Origin: Microbacterium indicum DSM 19969
Lineage (GTDB): Bacteria > Actinomycetota > Actinomycetes > Actinomycetales > Microbacteriaceae
Length of the DNA stretch: 64,000 nucleotides
Assembly (NCBI RefSeq): GCF_000422385.1
Contig: NZ_AULR01000003.1
Coordinates: 62,001 to 126,000 of the forward strand
Direction: 5' to 3'
Shown here: in pieces, positions 45,115 through 54,313 of the stretch
How positions within the stretch are numbered: position 1 is the first letter of the stretch
Layout: every line of letters begins with the position of its first letter
Position numbers and translations under genes: made by a program
Notes under the pieces: generated by a model
What the model was told of the DNA's origin: nothing
Seen by the model: only the letters and a program-made list of their open reading frames with translations
Databases searched by the model: none

Positions 45115-46334
45115 TCACCCCACGCGCTTACCTCGCGCTCGCCGCGGGAGCGGGCGCCGCCCTGCTCCTCACGGGCTGCGTCGCGAACGACCAGGGGGGT
45201 TCCTCCTCCGGCGCGCTCGCCGTCGCCGCCGACGACACGTCGTGCGCGGTCGACGCCGCGACGTCGACGAGCGGGACGGTCGCGTTCGACGTGACCAACA
45301 GCGGATCCCAGGTGACGGAGTTCTACCTCCTCGCCGACGACGGCCTGCGCATCGTGGGCGAGGTCGAGAACATCGCCCCCGGAGCCTCGCGCAGCCTGAC
45401 GGTCGTCGCCCAGCCGGGCGACTACTTCACCCTCTGCAAGCCGGGCATGGTCGGCGAGGGCGTCGGCCGCGCGGCCTTCTCGGTCACGGGAGACGCCGTC
45501 GAGGTCAGCGGCGAGGACGCCGAGGTCAAGGAGCAGGCGGTGTCGCTCTACGGATCCTTCGTCAAGGACCAGGTCGAGCAGCTCGTCCCGGCGGTCGACG
45601 CGTTCGTCGCGGCGTACGAGTCGGGCGACGACGACGCGGCGCGCGAGCAGTTCCCGCAGACCCGCGCGTTCTACGAGCGCATCGAGCCCGTCGCCGAATC
45701 GCTCGGCGACCTCGACCCGCACATCGACTACCGCGAGGTCGACGCCGTCGCCGAGGGCCTCGACTGGACCGGCTTCCACCGCATCGAGAAGGACCTCTGG
45801 GTCCCGGCCGAGGACGCGCTCAACGCCGACGGCGAGACGTCGGCGTGGCAGGACTGGGAGCCGTCGACCGACGAGCAGCGCGCCGAGTTCGGCGACCAGC
45901 TCGTGGCCGACGTCGCCGAGCTCAACGACTACGTCCACTCCGACGACTTCGCCGCGGCGCTGACCGACGGCGGCATCGGAACGATCTCGAACGGCGCGAT
46001 CGGCCTCCTCGACGAGGTCGCGACGGGCAAGATCTCGGGCGAGGAGGACTGGTGGTCGGGGACCGACCTCTACGACTTCCAGGCCAACGTCGAGGGATCC
46101 AAGAACGCGTTCGAGATCGTGCGCGACTTCGCTCTCACGAAGGACGAGGACCTCGTCGCGTCGATCGACGACGGCTACGCCGCGCTCGAGGACGCCCTCG
46201 CCGCGCACGGATCGATCGAGGACGGCTTCGTCTCGTACTCTGAGCTGAGCGATGACGACAAGCGCGATCTCAGCGATCTGCTCAACGCGCTCGCCGAGCC
46301 GCTCTCGCAGCTGACCGCAACCGTCCTGGAGTGA
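45111..46334 (+). CDS. efeO: Iron-binding lipoprotein EfeO (cupredoxin plus M75 domain)
   Basis: 407 residues. Lipobox LLTGC at about residue 23. N-terminal cupredoxin-like domain (residues about 35-140, with VTEFYLLADDGLRIVGEVEN and YFTLCKPGM), then the M75 imelysin-like domain with the H-x-x-E motif in GFHRIEKDLWVP. AAGGAGC precedes the ATG. It supplies iron to EfeU outside the membrane. Confidence 0.93.
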   Translation: MITPRAYLALAAGAGAALLLTGCVANDQGGSSSGALAVAADDTSCAVDAATSTSGTVAFDVTNSGSQVTEFYLLADDGLRIVGEVENIAPGASRSLTVVAQPGDYFTLCKPGMVGEGVGRAAFSVTGDAVEVSGEDAEVKEQAVSLYGSFVKDQVEQLVPAVDAFVAAYESGDDDAAREQFPQTRAFYERIEPVAESLGDLDPHIDYREVDAVAEGLDWTGFHRIEKDLWVPAEDALNADGETSAWQDWEPSTDEQRAEFGDQLVADVAELNDYVHSDDFAAALTDGGIGTISNGAIGLLDEVATGKISGEEDWWSGTDLYDFQANVEGSKNAFEIVRDFALTKDEDLVASIDDGYAALEDALAAHGSIEDGFVSYSELSDDDKRDLSDLLNALAEPLSQLTATVLE

Positions 46335-46335
46335 G

Positions 46336-47595
46336 ATGACCTCGGATCAGGTCCCGAATGTCCCCGGCGGTCTCAGCCGCCGGGGACTTCTCGGTCTCGT
46401 CGCGGGGGCCGGCGTCGTGGGCGCCGCGCTCGGCGCCGGCGCGACCGCCGCAGTCGCGGCGACGCGCGGCGACGCGGCGTCGGATGCCGTGCACCCCTTC
46501 GCGGGGGAGCACCAGGCGGGGATCACGACGCCCGTGCAGGACCACCTGCAGTTCGCGGCGTACGACATGGCCGACGGCGCGACGCGCGACGACCTGATCT
46601 CGCTGCTCGACGACTGGTCGTACGCTGCGTCGCGCATGACGCAGGGGCTCGACGTGAGCGCGACGGGCGCCGTCGGCGGATCGCCCGAGGCCCCGCCGGA
46701 CGACACGGGGGAGGCTCTCGGCCTGCCGGCGTCGAACCTCACGATCACCTTCGGCTTCGGCCCCACGCTCTTCGAGAGCGACGGCGAGGACCGCTTCGGC
46801 ATCGCCGACCGCCGCCCCGCGGCCCTCGAGCGACTCCCGTCCTTCCTCGGCGACGACCTCGACCCCGTGGCGAGCGACGGCGACCTGTGCATCCAGGCGT
46901 GCGCCGACGACCCGCAGGTCGCGTTCCACGCCGTCCGCAATCTCACCCGGATCGCCTTCGGCCGCGCGCGCCTCCGATGGTCGCAGCTGGGCTTCGGGCG
47001 CACCTCGAAGACCGTCGCCGACCAGGCGACGCCGCGCAACCTCTTCGGCTACAAGGACGGCACCGCGAACATCCTCGCCGACGACGAGGACGCGCTGCGC
47101 GAGCACGTGTGGGTCGGATCCGACGACGAGCCCGCGTGGCTCGCGGGCGGCTCCTACCTCGCGGTCAGGCGCATCGCGATGCTCATGGAGACGTGGGATC
47201 GCACCCGCCTCGCCGAGCAGGACCGCGTCGTCGGGCGCGACAAGGCCGACGGGGCGCCGCTCTCGGGCGGGTCCGAGACGACGGCGCCTGACTTCTCGGG
47301 CGGCGCGATCGACGCCGCGAGCCACGTGAGCCTCGCGCACCCCGACCACAACGACGGCATCCGGATCCTGCGCCGCGGCTACAACTACGTCGACGGCAAC
47401 ACGTCGCTCGGGCGGCTCGACGCGGGCCTGTTCTTCCTGTCGTACCAGCGCTCGCCCGATCAGTTCGTGACGCTGCAGCGCGCCCTGTCGACCGACCTCA
47501 TGGGCGAGTACCTGAGCCACACGGCGTCGGCGCTGTTCGCGATCCCGCCGGGCGCGCGGGACGGCGGATCCGTGGGCGCGGGCCTCTTCGCCTGA
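46336..47595 (+). CDS. efeB: Dye-decolourising haem peroxidase EfeB
   Basis: 419 residues. Tat signal LSRRGLLGLVAGAG, so it is exported folded with haem. DyP signature NLFGYKDGTANI (the G-x-x-D-G motif with the catalytic Asp) and the proximal His region HVSLAHPDHNDGIRILRRGY. It starts one base after the efeO stop. In the Efe system it is thought to oxidise ferrous iron or take iron from haem. Confidence 0.94.
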   Translation: MTSDQVPNVPGGLSRRGLLGLVAGAGVVGAALGAGATAAVAATRGDAASDAVHPFAGEHQAGITTPVQDHLQFAAYDMADGATRDDLISLLDDWSYAASRMTQGLDVSATGAVGGSPEAPPDDTGEALGLPASNLTITFGFGPTLFESDGEDRFGIADRRPAALERLPSFLGDDLDPVASDGDLCIQACADDPQVAFHAVRNLTRIAFGRARLRWSQLGFGRTSKTVADQATPRNLFGYKDGTANILADDEDALREHVWVGSDDEPAWLAGGSYLAVRRIAMLMETWDRTRLAEQDRVVGRDKADGAPLSGGSETTAPDFSGGAIDAASHVSLAHPDHNDGIRILRRGYNYVDGNTSLGRLDAGLFFLSYQRSPDQFVTLQRALSTDLMGEYLSHTASALFAIPPGARDGGSVGAGLFA

Positions 47596-47610
47596 GCCCG
47601 CGCCGGCGGG

Positions 47611-48222
47611 TCAGGCCTGCCGGCGCAGGAACGCCGCGAGGTCGGCGAGCTCCTCGTCCGAGACGGCGTGGCCGAGCCCCGGGTAGACGCGGCCTGCGAG
47701 CGCGCTGTGCGGCGGGAGCTCGAGCGTCGTCAGCGTGACGGCCTCGGCCGGGACGACGGCGTCGTCGGCGCCGCGCCCCCAGAACACCGGGACGGGCGCC
47801 TCGGCGAGGGCGGCGTCGCCCGGCAGGGATCCACCGGCCCAGTAGCCCGACAGGTTGACGACGAAGTCGAAGCGCTCGGGCGCGAGCCGCATCGCCTGCA
47901 GCGACACCGCGCCGCCCTGCGAGAAGCCGACGAGCCCGACGGCCTCCTCGGGGAGCCACGCGAGGAGAGCCTCGGCGGCGGCGGTGACGGCGGCGGGATC
48001 CCGCGACGCGAGCCCCTCGATGGGGTACCAGCTCCACCCGCCCTGCGGGAACGGGGGAGTGAGTGGCGCGCGCACGGCCGCGTACGAGAACTGCTCGGGC
48101 AGACGTGAGCGGAGGGCGAAGAGGTCGCGCTCGTCGGATCCGTAGCCGTGCAGGAGCACGACGAGGGGGAGCGACGGGTCTCCGGATCGCAGCACGGCGG
48201 CGTCGTCGAGGCTGAGCGTCAT
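47611..48222 (-). CDS. Phospholipase/carboxylesterase-family alpha/beta hydrolase
   Basis: 203 residues. Oxyanion region VVLLHGYGSDERDLFAL, nucleophile elbow GLVGFSQGGAVSLQAM (Ser about residue 110), Asp in GADDAVVP and His in PGLGHAVSDEEL. Family members cleave short acyl esters or lysophospholipids. GGGAGGAT precedes the ATG at 48222. A CsoR-type palindrome lies 27 bases upstream, so expression may respond to copper or another CsoR-family signal. Convergent with efeB. Confidence 0.88.
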   Translation of the reverse strand: MTLSLDDAAVLRSGDPSLPLVVLLHGYGSDERDLFALRSRLPEQFSYAAVRAPLTPPFPQGGWSWYPIEGLASRDPAAVTAAAEALLAWLPEEAVGLVGFSQGGAVSLQAMRLAPERFDFVVNLSGYWAGGSLPGDAALAEAPVPVFWGRGADDAVVPAEAVTLTTLELPPHSALAGRVYPGLGHAVSDEELADLAAFLRRQA

Positions 48223-48248
48223 GGATCCATCCTCCCACGCCGCGGCAA

Positions 48249-48263
48249 TACCCCCAGGGGGTA
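48249..48263 (-). promoter_or_regulatory. CsoR-family-like operator
   Basis: TACCCCCAGGGGGTA is a perfect palindrome with a single central base, the TACCCC-GGGGTA form of sites bound by CsoR/FrmR-type (DUF156) repressors. On the minus strand it abuts TATTGC, a possible -10 for the esterase gene. No CsoR-like gene is in the window. Confidence 0.55.
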
Positions 48264-48347
48264 GGCGGTGCGCGGGGCGCCGCGACGCGAACCCGCCGCC
48301 CGGGCAGCCGCGAGGGCGGCGGGCGACGCGCGCGGTACCGTTGCCGC

Positions 48348-48974
48348 ATGGCCGTGCGCACACCCGATCCCGATCCCGGCGACGAGTTCCCCGACGAGCC
48401 GCGGCTGCCGAGCGACCTCGGCATGAGCGGGCTCGGCGGCGTGCCGGGCGGATCCGCGAACCCGGCCTGGCTCACCGACCTCGAGCTGGCCGAGGCGCGG
48501 CAGCGCCTGCCGATGCTCTACGTCGAGGCCGTCCCCGTGCGCACCGACGGCACGGGCCAGGTCATCGAGGTCGGCGTGCTCCTGCGGTCGACGAGCTTCG
48601 GCGAGCTCGTCCGCACCGTCGTGTCGGGGCGCGTGCGCTACGGCGAGACGGTGCGCGACGCGCTCTACCGCCACCTCGAGAACGACCTCGGCCCCATGGC
48701 GTTCCCGCAGGTGCCGCCGCAGCCCGTGCCGTTCACGGTCGCCGAGTACTTCCCGATCCCCGGGGTCTCCCCGTACCACGACGACCGGCAGCACGCCGTG
48801 TCCCTCGCGTACGTCGTTCCCGTGACGGGCACGTGCGAGCCGCGCCAGGACGCGCTCGAGGTCACGTGGATGACCCCCGAGGAGGCCGCGAGCGACGCGG
48901 TCGCGGAGGAGATGGAGGGCGGCCGCGGGCTGCTGCTCCGCCACGCGCTCGCGTCGGTCGGCGCGCTGCGCTGA
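48348..48974 (+). CDS. Nudix-like DUF4916 protein
   Basis: 208 residues. An Asp/Pro-rich tail precedes PAWLTDLELAEARQRLPMLY, the typical DUF4916 start. The Nudix-like core has VVSGRVRYGETVRDALYRHL, in which the usual G-x5-E-x7-REUxEExGU box is degenerate (RHLENDLGP), so catalysis is uncertain. TACCGT (48336-48341) is 6 bases before the ATG. Confidence 0.82.
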   Translation: MAVRTPDPDPGDEFPDEPRLPSDLGMSGLGGVPGGSANPAWLTDLELAEARQRLPMLYVEAVPVRTDGTGQVIEVGVLLRSTSFGELVRTVVSGRVRYGETVRDALYRHLENDLGPMAFPQVPPQPVPFTVAEYFPIPGVSPYHDDRQHAVSLAYVVPVTGTCEPRQDALEVTWMTPEEAASDAVAEEMEGGRGLLLRHALASVGALR

Positions 48975-48988
48975 GCCCGGGCGGCGCC

Positions 48989-49510
48989 TCAGAGCGCCGC
49001 GATGCCGTGGAGGCGGCGGCGGTGGTAGACGATCGGCGAGCGCTCGTCGATCGCGGCGGCGGCGCGCACCTCGAGCAGGACGATCTCGTGGTCGCCCGCG
49101 GGCGTGACCGAGACGATCGAGCACTCGAACTGCAGCGGCGATCCCGCGAGGAGGATCGCGCCGTCGTCCGTCACCTCGGAGTCGAGGCCCGCGAAGCGGT
49201 CGCCCGAGCGCGACGAGAGCTGCGTGCAGGCGAACGACTGGTCGTCGGCGAGGAGGCTCACGCCGATCCGGCCGGCCCGGCGGAGGCGGGGCCACGTGCG
49301 CGACGAGCTCTGGGCCGAGAAGAGCACGAGGGGCGGGTCGTACGACACCCCCGTCGTGAACGACGACGCGATCATCCCGATCCGCTCGCCGTCGACCTCG
49401 GCGCCGAGCGCCGCGACACCCGAGGGCGCCTGGCCCATCATCGCGCGCACGTCGGCGGGATCGGAGGCGATCGGTGCGAGGCGCGTGGCGGTGATGGGCA
49501 TGCCGCCCAT
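48989..49510 (-). CDS. Flavin reductase-like FMN-binding protein
   Basis: 173 residues, flavin reductase split-barrel domain: VRAMMGQAPSGVAALGAEVD, then MIASSFTTGVSYDPPLVLFS and VSLLADDQSFACTQLSSR. C-terminal HEIVLLEVRAAA is typical. It likely uses NAD(P)H to reduce FMN for a monooxygenase partner not present here. ATG at 49510 with GACGAGGA before it; another ATG is 9 bases downstream. Confidence 0.88.
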   Translation of the reverse strand: MGGMPITATRLAPIASDPADVRAMMGQAPSGVAALGAEVDGERIGMIASSFTTGVSYDPPLVLFSAQSSSRTWPRLRRAGRIGVSLLADDQSFACTQLSSRSGDRFAGLDSEVTDDGAILLAGSPLQFECSIVSVTPAGDHEIVLLEVRAAAAIDERSPIVYHRRRLHGIAAL

Positions 49511-49556
49511 GGTCCTCGTCCGCGGGCGGCGCGTCGAGAACGGGGTTAACAGGGCG

Positions 49557-50450
49557 TCACAGAGCGGCGTCGAACACGCGGCCGAGCGCCTCGCGCGCCG
49601 CGACGACCCCTGGCGCGGTGCGCGACGCCTCGCGCGCGGCCGTGAAGATCTCGCGGGTCGGGGATCCGGGCAGATCGACGAGCGCCACGGGCGTCTCGTC
49701 GCCGGCGAGGAGGAGCTCGGGAAGCAGTCCGACGGCGTGGCCCGCCGAGATGAGCCGCACCTGGGCCAGGAGGTCCTCGGCCGTGAAGCGCACGTCGGGT
49801 TCGAAGCCCGCGGCGCGGCACTGCTGCCGCGACCACGCGTGCACGGCCGTGCCGGGCGGCTCCATGACCCACGCAACCCCCGCGGCGTCGGCGAGCGATC
49901 GGATCCCCGAGTCGGGCCCGACCGCGAGGCGGATGGGATCCCGCCCCAGCGGCACGCGGTCGAGCCCCGGCCGCAGCTCGCGCGTGTGCCCGGGGTACTG
50001 CTCGGCGATGACGAGGTCGAAGCCGCGCGCCTCGACCTCGAACAGCCCCTCCTCGGGCGGGATCACGGCGATCTCGACGCGCAGGCCCGGGTGCGACTCG
50101 GCGAGCGCGTCGAGCATCCCGGGCACGAGGGCCCGCGCGACGGTCTGCAGCGCCGCGATCCGCACGGGCGCCGGCAGCGGGTTCGCGAGGTCGATCTCCT
50201 CCCGGACCCGCTCCTCGAGCGCGAGGACGCGGGCCGCGTGCTCGGCGACGGCCTCGCCCTGCGCCGTGAGCCGCACGCGCCGCCCGTCGGCCTGCAGGAG
50301 GGGCGCCCCGACCTCGCGCTCGAGCTGCGCCAGCTGCTGCGACACGGTCGACGGCGAGTAGCTCAGCGCGCGCGCGACCTCGGTGATCGTGCCGCGCAGC
50401 TGCAGCTCGCGCAGAAGCTGCAGCCGACGCGTGTTCCAGGCGATCTGCAT
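49557..50450 (-). CDS. LysR-family transcriptional regulator, probable putA activator
   Basis: 297 residues. The N-terminal HTH is GTITEVARALSYSPSTVSQQ (about residues 20-39), followed by LAQLEREVGAPLL and an effector-binding domain. Divergent from putA with a 101-base gap holding TTCGA-N5-TCGAA, a LysR-like site. TAGCTT (50462-50457) lies 6 bases before the ATG, overlapping this palindrome, so it should autoregulate. Effector probably proline or a related compound (inferred from context). Confidence 0.88.
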   Translation of the reverse strand: MQIAWNTRRLQLLRELQLRGTITEVARALSYSPSTVSQQLAQLEREVGAPLLQADGRRVRLTAQGEAVAEHAARVLALEERVREEIDLANPLPAPVRIAALQTVARALVPGMLDALAESHPGLRVEIAVIPPEEGLFEVEARGFDLVIAEQYPGHTRELRPGLDRVPLGRDPIRLAVGPDSGIRSLADAAGVAWVMEPPGTAVHAWSRQQCRAAGFEPDVRFTAEDLLAQVRLISAGHAVGLLPELLLAGDETPVALVDLPGSPTREIFTAAREASRTAPGVVAAREALGRVFDAAL

Positions 50451-50452
50451 AC

Positions 50453-50467
50453 TTCGAAGCTATCGAA
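50453..50467. promoter_or_regulatory. LysR-type inverted repeat between regulator and putA
   Basis: TTCGA-AGCTA-TCGAA is a perfect inverted repeat overlapping the -10 of the LysR gene and about 85 bases upstream of putA, the usual place for a LysR recognition site. Confidence 0.5.
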
Positions 50468-50551
50468 TGGAGCCGTTCGGAACTGTGCGCTTTACCAAAT
50501 GGATGGGCGGCCGGATCCTGAAGGGACCACGATCGAGGAGCAGGAGCACCC

Positions 50552-53500
50552 ATGACCATCGAGCAGCGCCCGGCGTCGCTTCAGACCCCCGACGCGACGG
50601 GAGGATCCGTGAGCACAGGCATCGACGCCGCGCTCGCCGAACGGGCGATCGCGCAGGTGCGCACGTGGCTCGCCGCCGCGCGCGACGAGAAGGTCGACGG
50701 AGCCGCGCGCAACCTCGCGGGCGTGCTCAGCGACCCGAAGGGGCTCGACTTCGCCGTCGGGTTCGTCGACGGCGTCGTGCGCCCCGAGGATCTGCGGGTC
50801 GCCGCGCGCGCGTTCCAGCTCGTCGCGAAGGACGTCCCGTCGTTCCTCCCCGCGCCGCTGCGCGCCCTCGTCCGGCTCGGCGGATCCGTCGCCCCCGCGT
50901 TCCCGGGGATCGTCGTCCCGATCGCGCGCCGCGTGCTGCGCGGCATGGTCCGCCACCTCATCGTCGACGCGACCGACGCCAAGCTCGGCCGCGCGCTCGC
51001 CGAGATCGCGACGCCCGGCACGCGCCTCAACATCAACCTGCTGGGCGAGGCGATCCTCGGCCAGCGCGAGGCCGACCGCCGGGTCGCCGACACGATCCGG
51101 CTCATCGAGCGCCCCGACGTCGACTACGTGTCGATCAAGGTCTCCTCGACGGTCGCGCCGCACAGCCTCTGGGCGCACGAGCAAGCCGTCGCCCACGCGG
51201 TCGACGCGCTCGCGCCCGTCTACGAGGCCGCGCTCGCGCACGACACGTTCCTCAACCTCGACATGGAGGAGTACAAGGACCTCGACCTCACGATCGACGT
51301 GTTCCAGGCGATCCTCGAGCGGCCCGCGTTCCGCGACGTCCGCGCCGGGATCGTGCTGCAGGCCTACCTGCCCGACTGCCTCGGAGCGATGATCCGCCTC
51401 CAGGAGTGGGCGGCGCGGCGCGTGGCCGGAGGGGGACGTCCCATCAAGGTGCGCGTCGTCAAGGGCGCGAACCTGCCGATGGAGCAGGTCGACGCGGAGA
51501 CCCACGACTGGCCGCTCGCGACGTGGCCGTCGAAGCGGCACACCGACGCGGGGTACAAGCAGGTCCTCGACTACGCCCTGACGCCCGAGCGCCTCGCGAA
51601 CGTGCACCTCGGCATCGCGGGTCACAACCTCTTCGACGTCGCGCTCGCGAAGCTCCTCGCCGAGAAGCGCGGGATCCCGCTCGGCGCCGGATCGCCCGTC
51701 GAGTTCGAGATGCTCCTCGGCATGGCGACGGCGCAGGCGGCCGTCGTCCGGCGCGACGTCGGCGAGCTGCTGCTCTACACGCCCGTCGTCCACCCGCAGG
51801 AGTTCGACGTCGCGATCGCCTACCTGATCCGCCGGCTCGAGGAGGGCGCGAGCCCCGACAACTTCATGTCGGCCGTGTTCGACCTCGACGCCGACGCCGC
51901 GCTGTTCGACCGCGAGCGGGACCGATTCCTCGCCGCGATCTCGGCGATTCCCACGGGGATCCCGGCGCCGCACCGCGTCATGGACCGCACGCTCCCCGCC
52001 GCGGCCGGGCCGCGCGGCGCCTTCCGGGGCACGCCGGACACCGACCCCGCCGTCGCCGTCAACCGCGCGTGGGCCGCGGGGATCCGCTCGCGCATGCAGG
52101 GTTCGGAGCTCGGCGCCGCGACCCTCGCCGCGTACACGCTCGAGACGCCCGAGCAGCTCGACGCCGTCCTCGAGGCGGCCGCCGCGTCGGGATGGGGATC
52201 CGTCCCGCTCGCCCATCGCGTCGAGATCCTGCACCGCGCGGGCGACGCGCTCCAGGCGCGCCGGGCCGACCTGCTCGAGGTCATGGGATCCGAGGCGGGC
52301 AAGGTCATCGAGCAGGGCGACCCCGAGGTCTCGGAGGCGATCGACTTCGCGCACTTCTACGCGGCGTCGGCCGAGCGCCTCGCGGACGTCGACGGCGCGG
52401 CGTACGCGTTCGCGCGCATCACCGCCGTGATCCCGCCGTGGAACTTCCCGGCCGCGATCCCCGCCGGGGGCGTCCTCGCGGCGCTCGCCGCGGGATCCGC
52501 CGTCGTCTTCAAGCCGGCGCCGCAGGCCGCGCGCACGGGGGCCGTGATCGCGGAGGCACTCTGGGAAGCCGGGGTCCCGCGCGACGCCCTGCACCTCGTG
52601 GGTCTCGAGGAGGGCACGCTGGGCGCGCGGCTGATCGCGGATCCGCGCGTCGACCAGGCGATCCTCACGGGCGCGTACGAGACCGCCGAGCTGTTCCGGT
52701 CCTTCCGGCGCGACCTGCCGCTGTACGCCGAGACGAGCGGCAAGAACGCGATCATCGTCACGCCCAGCGCCGACTACGACCTCGCCGCGAAGGACATCGC
52801 CTACAGCGGGTTCGGGCACGCGGGGCAGAAGTGCTCGGCCGCGTCGCTCATCGTGCTCGTCGGATCCGTCGCGCGGAGCGAGCGCTTCCGCCGCCAGCTG
52901 CTCGACGCGACGAGCGGCTACGAGGTCGGCATGCCGTGGACCGAGGGCGCGCGGATCGGGCCCGTCATCGAGCCCGCCCAGGGCAAGCTGCTGCGCGGCC
53001 TCACGGAGCTCGAGGCCGGGCAGTCGTGGCTCGTCGAGCCGCGGCGCATCGGCGACGCGCTCTGGACCCCCGGGATCCGCGACGGCGTCCGGCCGGGGAG
53101 CGAGTTCCACCTGACGGAGTACTTCGGGCCCGTCGCCGGGATCATCGCCGTCGACACCCTCGACGAGGCGATCGAGGTCGTCAACGCCGTCGACTACGGG
53201 CTGACGTCGGGGCTGCACTCGCTCGACGTGTCGGAGATCCAACGCTGGCTCGGATCCATCCAGGCGGGCAACGCCTACGTCAACCGCGTCACGACGGGGG
53301 CCATCGTGCAGCGGCAGCCCTTCGGCGGGTGGAAGCGGTCGGCGGTCGGCGCGGGCACGAAGGCGGGCGGGCCGAGCTATCTCTTCGGCCTCGGGTCCTT
53401 CGCCCCCGCCCCGGTCGCGTCGACGACCGGGCTCGACGACCTCGGCCGTCGGGCGCTCGCCTCGGCGCCGTCGCCGTGGCTCGAGGGCGCGCTGCGCACC

Positions 53501-54016
53501 GACGTCGACGCGTTCGCCGCCGAGTTCGGGGTCGCCCGCGACGTGCAGTCGCTCGCGCTCGAGCAGAACGTGCTGCGCTACGTGCCGACGGCCGTGACGG
53601 TGCGGTTCGAGGGGGCGGACGCGGCCGAGCTCGTGCGCGTCGTTGCGGCGGGGGTCCGGGTCGGCGCCCCCGTGCGGGTGTCGGCGGCCGATGCCGTGCC
53701 CTCCGCGGTCGCGGAGTGGCTCGCGTCCGCGGGCGTTCCGGTCGAGGTCTCGGCCGGATACGACTGGGCGCGGGCCCTCGTGTCGGGCGGCGGCCGCGTT
53801 CGGCTCGTCGGCGGGTCGGCGGATCCGATCCTCGAGGCCACGGGCGGCGCCCCGGACGTCGCGATCTACGACGGGCCCGTGACGGCCGCGGGCCGCGTCG
53901 AGACGCTGCCCTTCGTCAAGGAGCAGGCCGTGTCGATCACGGCCCACCGCTTCGGCAACCCGCGCCGCTACGAGGTCCCGGTGGTCGCGGGCACGGCCGG
54001 CCTCGTCGCCCGGTAG
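50552..54016 (+). CDS. putA: Bifunctional proline dehydrogenase / pyrroline-5-carboxylate dehydrogenase
   Basis: 1154 residues; oxidises proline to glutamate in two steps. The N-terminal proline dehydrogenase barrel (about 1-480) has VDYVSIKVSSTVAPHSLW, DTFLNLDMEEYKDLDL and VRVVKGANLPME. The aldehyde dehydrogenase part has IPPWNFPAAIPAGGVLAALA, catalytic Glu727 in YAETSGKNAI and catalytic Cys761 in GQKCSAASL. The last 150 residues are an extra C-terminal region. No N-terminal DNA-binding domain as in enteric PutA, consistent with a separate LysR regulator. Confidence 0.94.
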   Translation: MTIEQRPASLQTPDATGGSVSTGIDAALAERAIAQVRTWLAAARDEKVDGAARNLAGVLSDPKGLDFAVGFVDGVVRPEDLRVAARAFQLVAKDVPSFLPAPLRALVRLGGSVAPAFPGIVVPIARRVLRGMVRHLIVDATDAKLGRALAEIATPGTRLNINLLGEAILGQREADRRVADTIRLIERPDVDYVSIKVSSTVAPHSLWAHEQAVAHAVDALAPVYEAALAHDTFLNLDMEEYKDLDLTIDVFQAILERPAFRDVRAGIVLQAYLPDCLGAMIRLQEWAARRVAGGGRPIKVRVVKGANLPMEQVDAETHDWPLATWPSKRHTDAGYKQVLDYALTPERLANVHLGIAGHNLFDVALAKLLAEKRGIPLGAGSPVEFEMLLGMATAQAAVVRRDVGELLLYTPVVHPQEFDVAIAYLIRRLEEGASPDNFMSAVFDLDADAALFDRERDRFLAAISAIPTGIPAPHRVMDRTLPAAAGPRGAFRGTPDTDPAVAVNRAWAAGIRSRMQGSELGAATLAAYTLETPEQLDAVLEAAAASGWGSVPLAHRVEILHRAGDALQARRADLLEVMGSEAGKVIEQGDPEVSEAIDFAHFYAASAERLADVDGAAYAFARITAVIPPWNFPAAIPAGGVLAALAAGSAVVFKPAPQAARTGAVIAEALWEAGVPRDALHLVGLEEGTLGARLIADPRVDQAILTGAYETAELFRSFRRDLPLYAETSGKNAIIVTPSADYDLAAKDIAYSGFGHAGQKCSAASLIVLVGSVARSERFRRQLLDATSGYEVGMPWTEGARIGPVIEPAQGKLLRGLTELEAGQSWLVEPRRIGDALWTPGIRDGVRPGSEFHLTEYFGPVAGIIAVDTLDEAIEVVNAVDYGLTSGLHSLDVSEIQRWLGSIQAGNAYVNRVTTGAIVQRQPFGGWKRSAVGAGTKAGGPSYLFGLGSFAPAPVASTTGLDDLGRRALASAPSPWLEGALRTDVDAFAAEFGVARDVQSLALEQNVLRYVPTAVTVRFEGADAAELVRVVAAGVRVGAPVRVSAADAVPSAVAEWLASAGVPVEVSAGYDWARALVSGGGRVRLVGGSADPILEATGGAPDVAIYDGPVTAAGRVETLPFVKEQAVSITAHRFGNPRRYEVPVVAGTAGLVAR

Positions 54017-54028
54017 CCCGGCCCCGCC

Positions 54029-54111
54029 GCAGGACTACGGCAGATCCGGCCGGATCTGCCGGGACACGCCGGGTTCGGCCCGCCGGGGTCCTGTTTCTGC
54101 CGTGGTTGTGC
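54029..54111 (+). repeat. 82-bp palindromic repeat, copy 8
   Basis: Ends GCAGGACTACGGCAGATC and TTTCTGCCGTGGTTGTGC, core GGACACGCCGGGTT forward. It lies 12 bases after the putA stop. Confidence 0.82.
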
Positions 54112-54193
54112 CCGGCGGGTGCCGGGACGGGGTGCCGGCGAGGGCCCGGGAACCCGCCCCACCTGTCCTGGGGTCTGGTCCCCGCCGCCCCGG

Positions 54194-54275
54194 GCAGGAG
54201 TACGGCAGATCCGGCCGGACCTGCCGGGACACGCCGGGTTGTGCCCGCCTGGGTGCTGTTTCTGCCGTAGTCGTG
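54194..54275 (+). repeat. 82-bp palindromic repeat, copy 9
   Basis: Ends GCAGGAGTACGGCAGATC and GTTTCTGCCGTAGTCGTGC, core GGACACGCCGGGTT forward. It starts 165 bases after copy 8 and is closely similar to it; both fill the gap before the threonine aldolase promoter. Confidence 0.82.
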
Positions 54276-54313
54276 CCCGGCGGGGGCAGGATCCCGGTGA
54301 ATAGAGTGGATCC

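Noticed and set aside
48630..48720. Active Nudix pyrophosphatase
   Set aside because: The Nudix box is degenerate in the DUF4916 protein, so I do not claim hydrolase activity.
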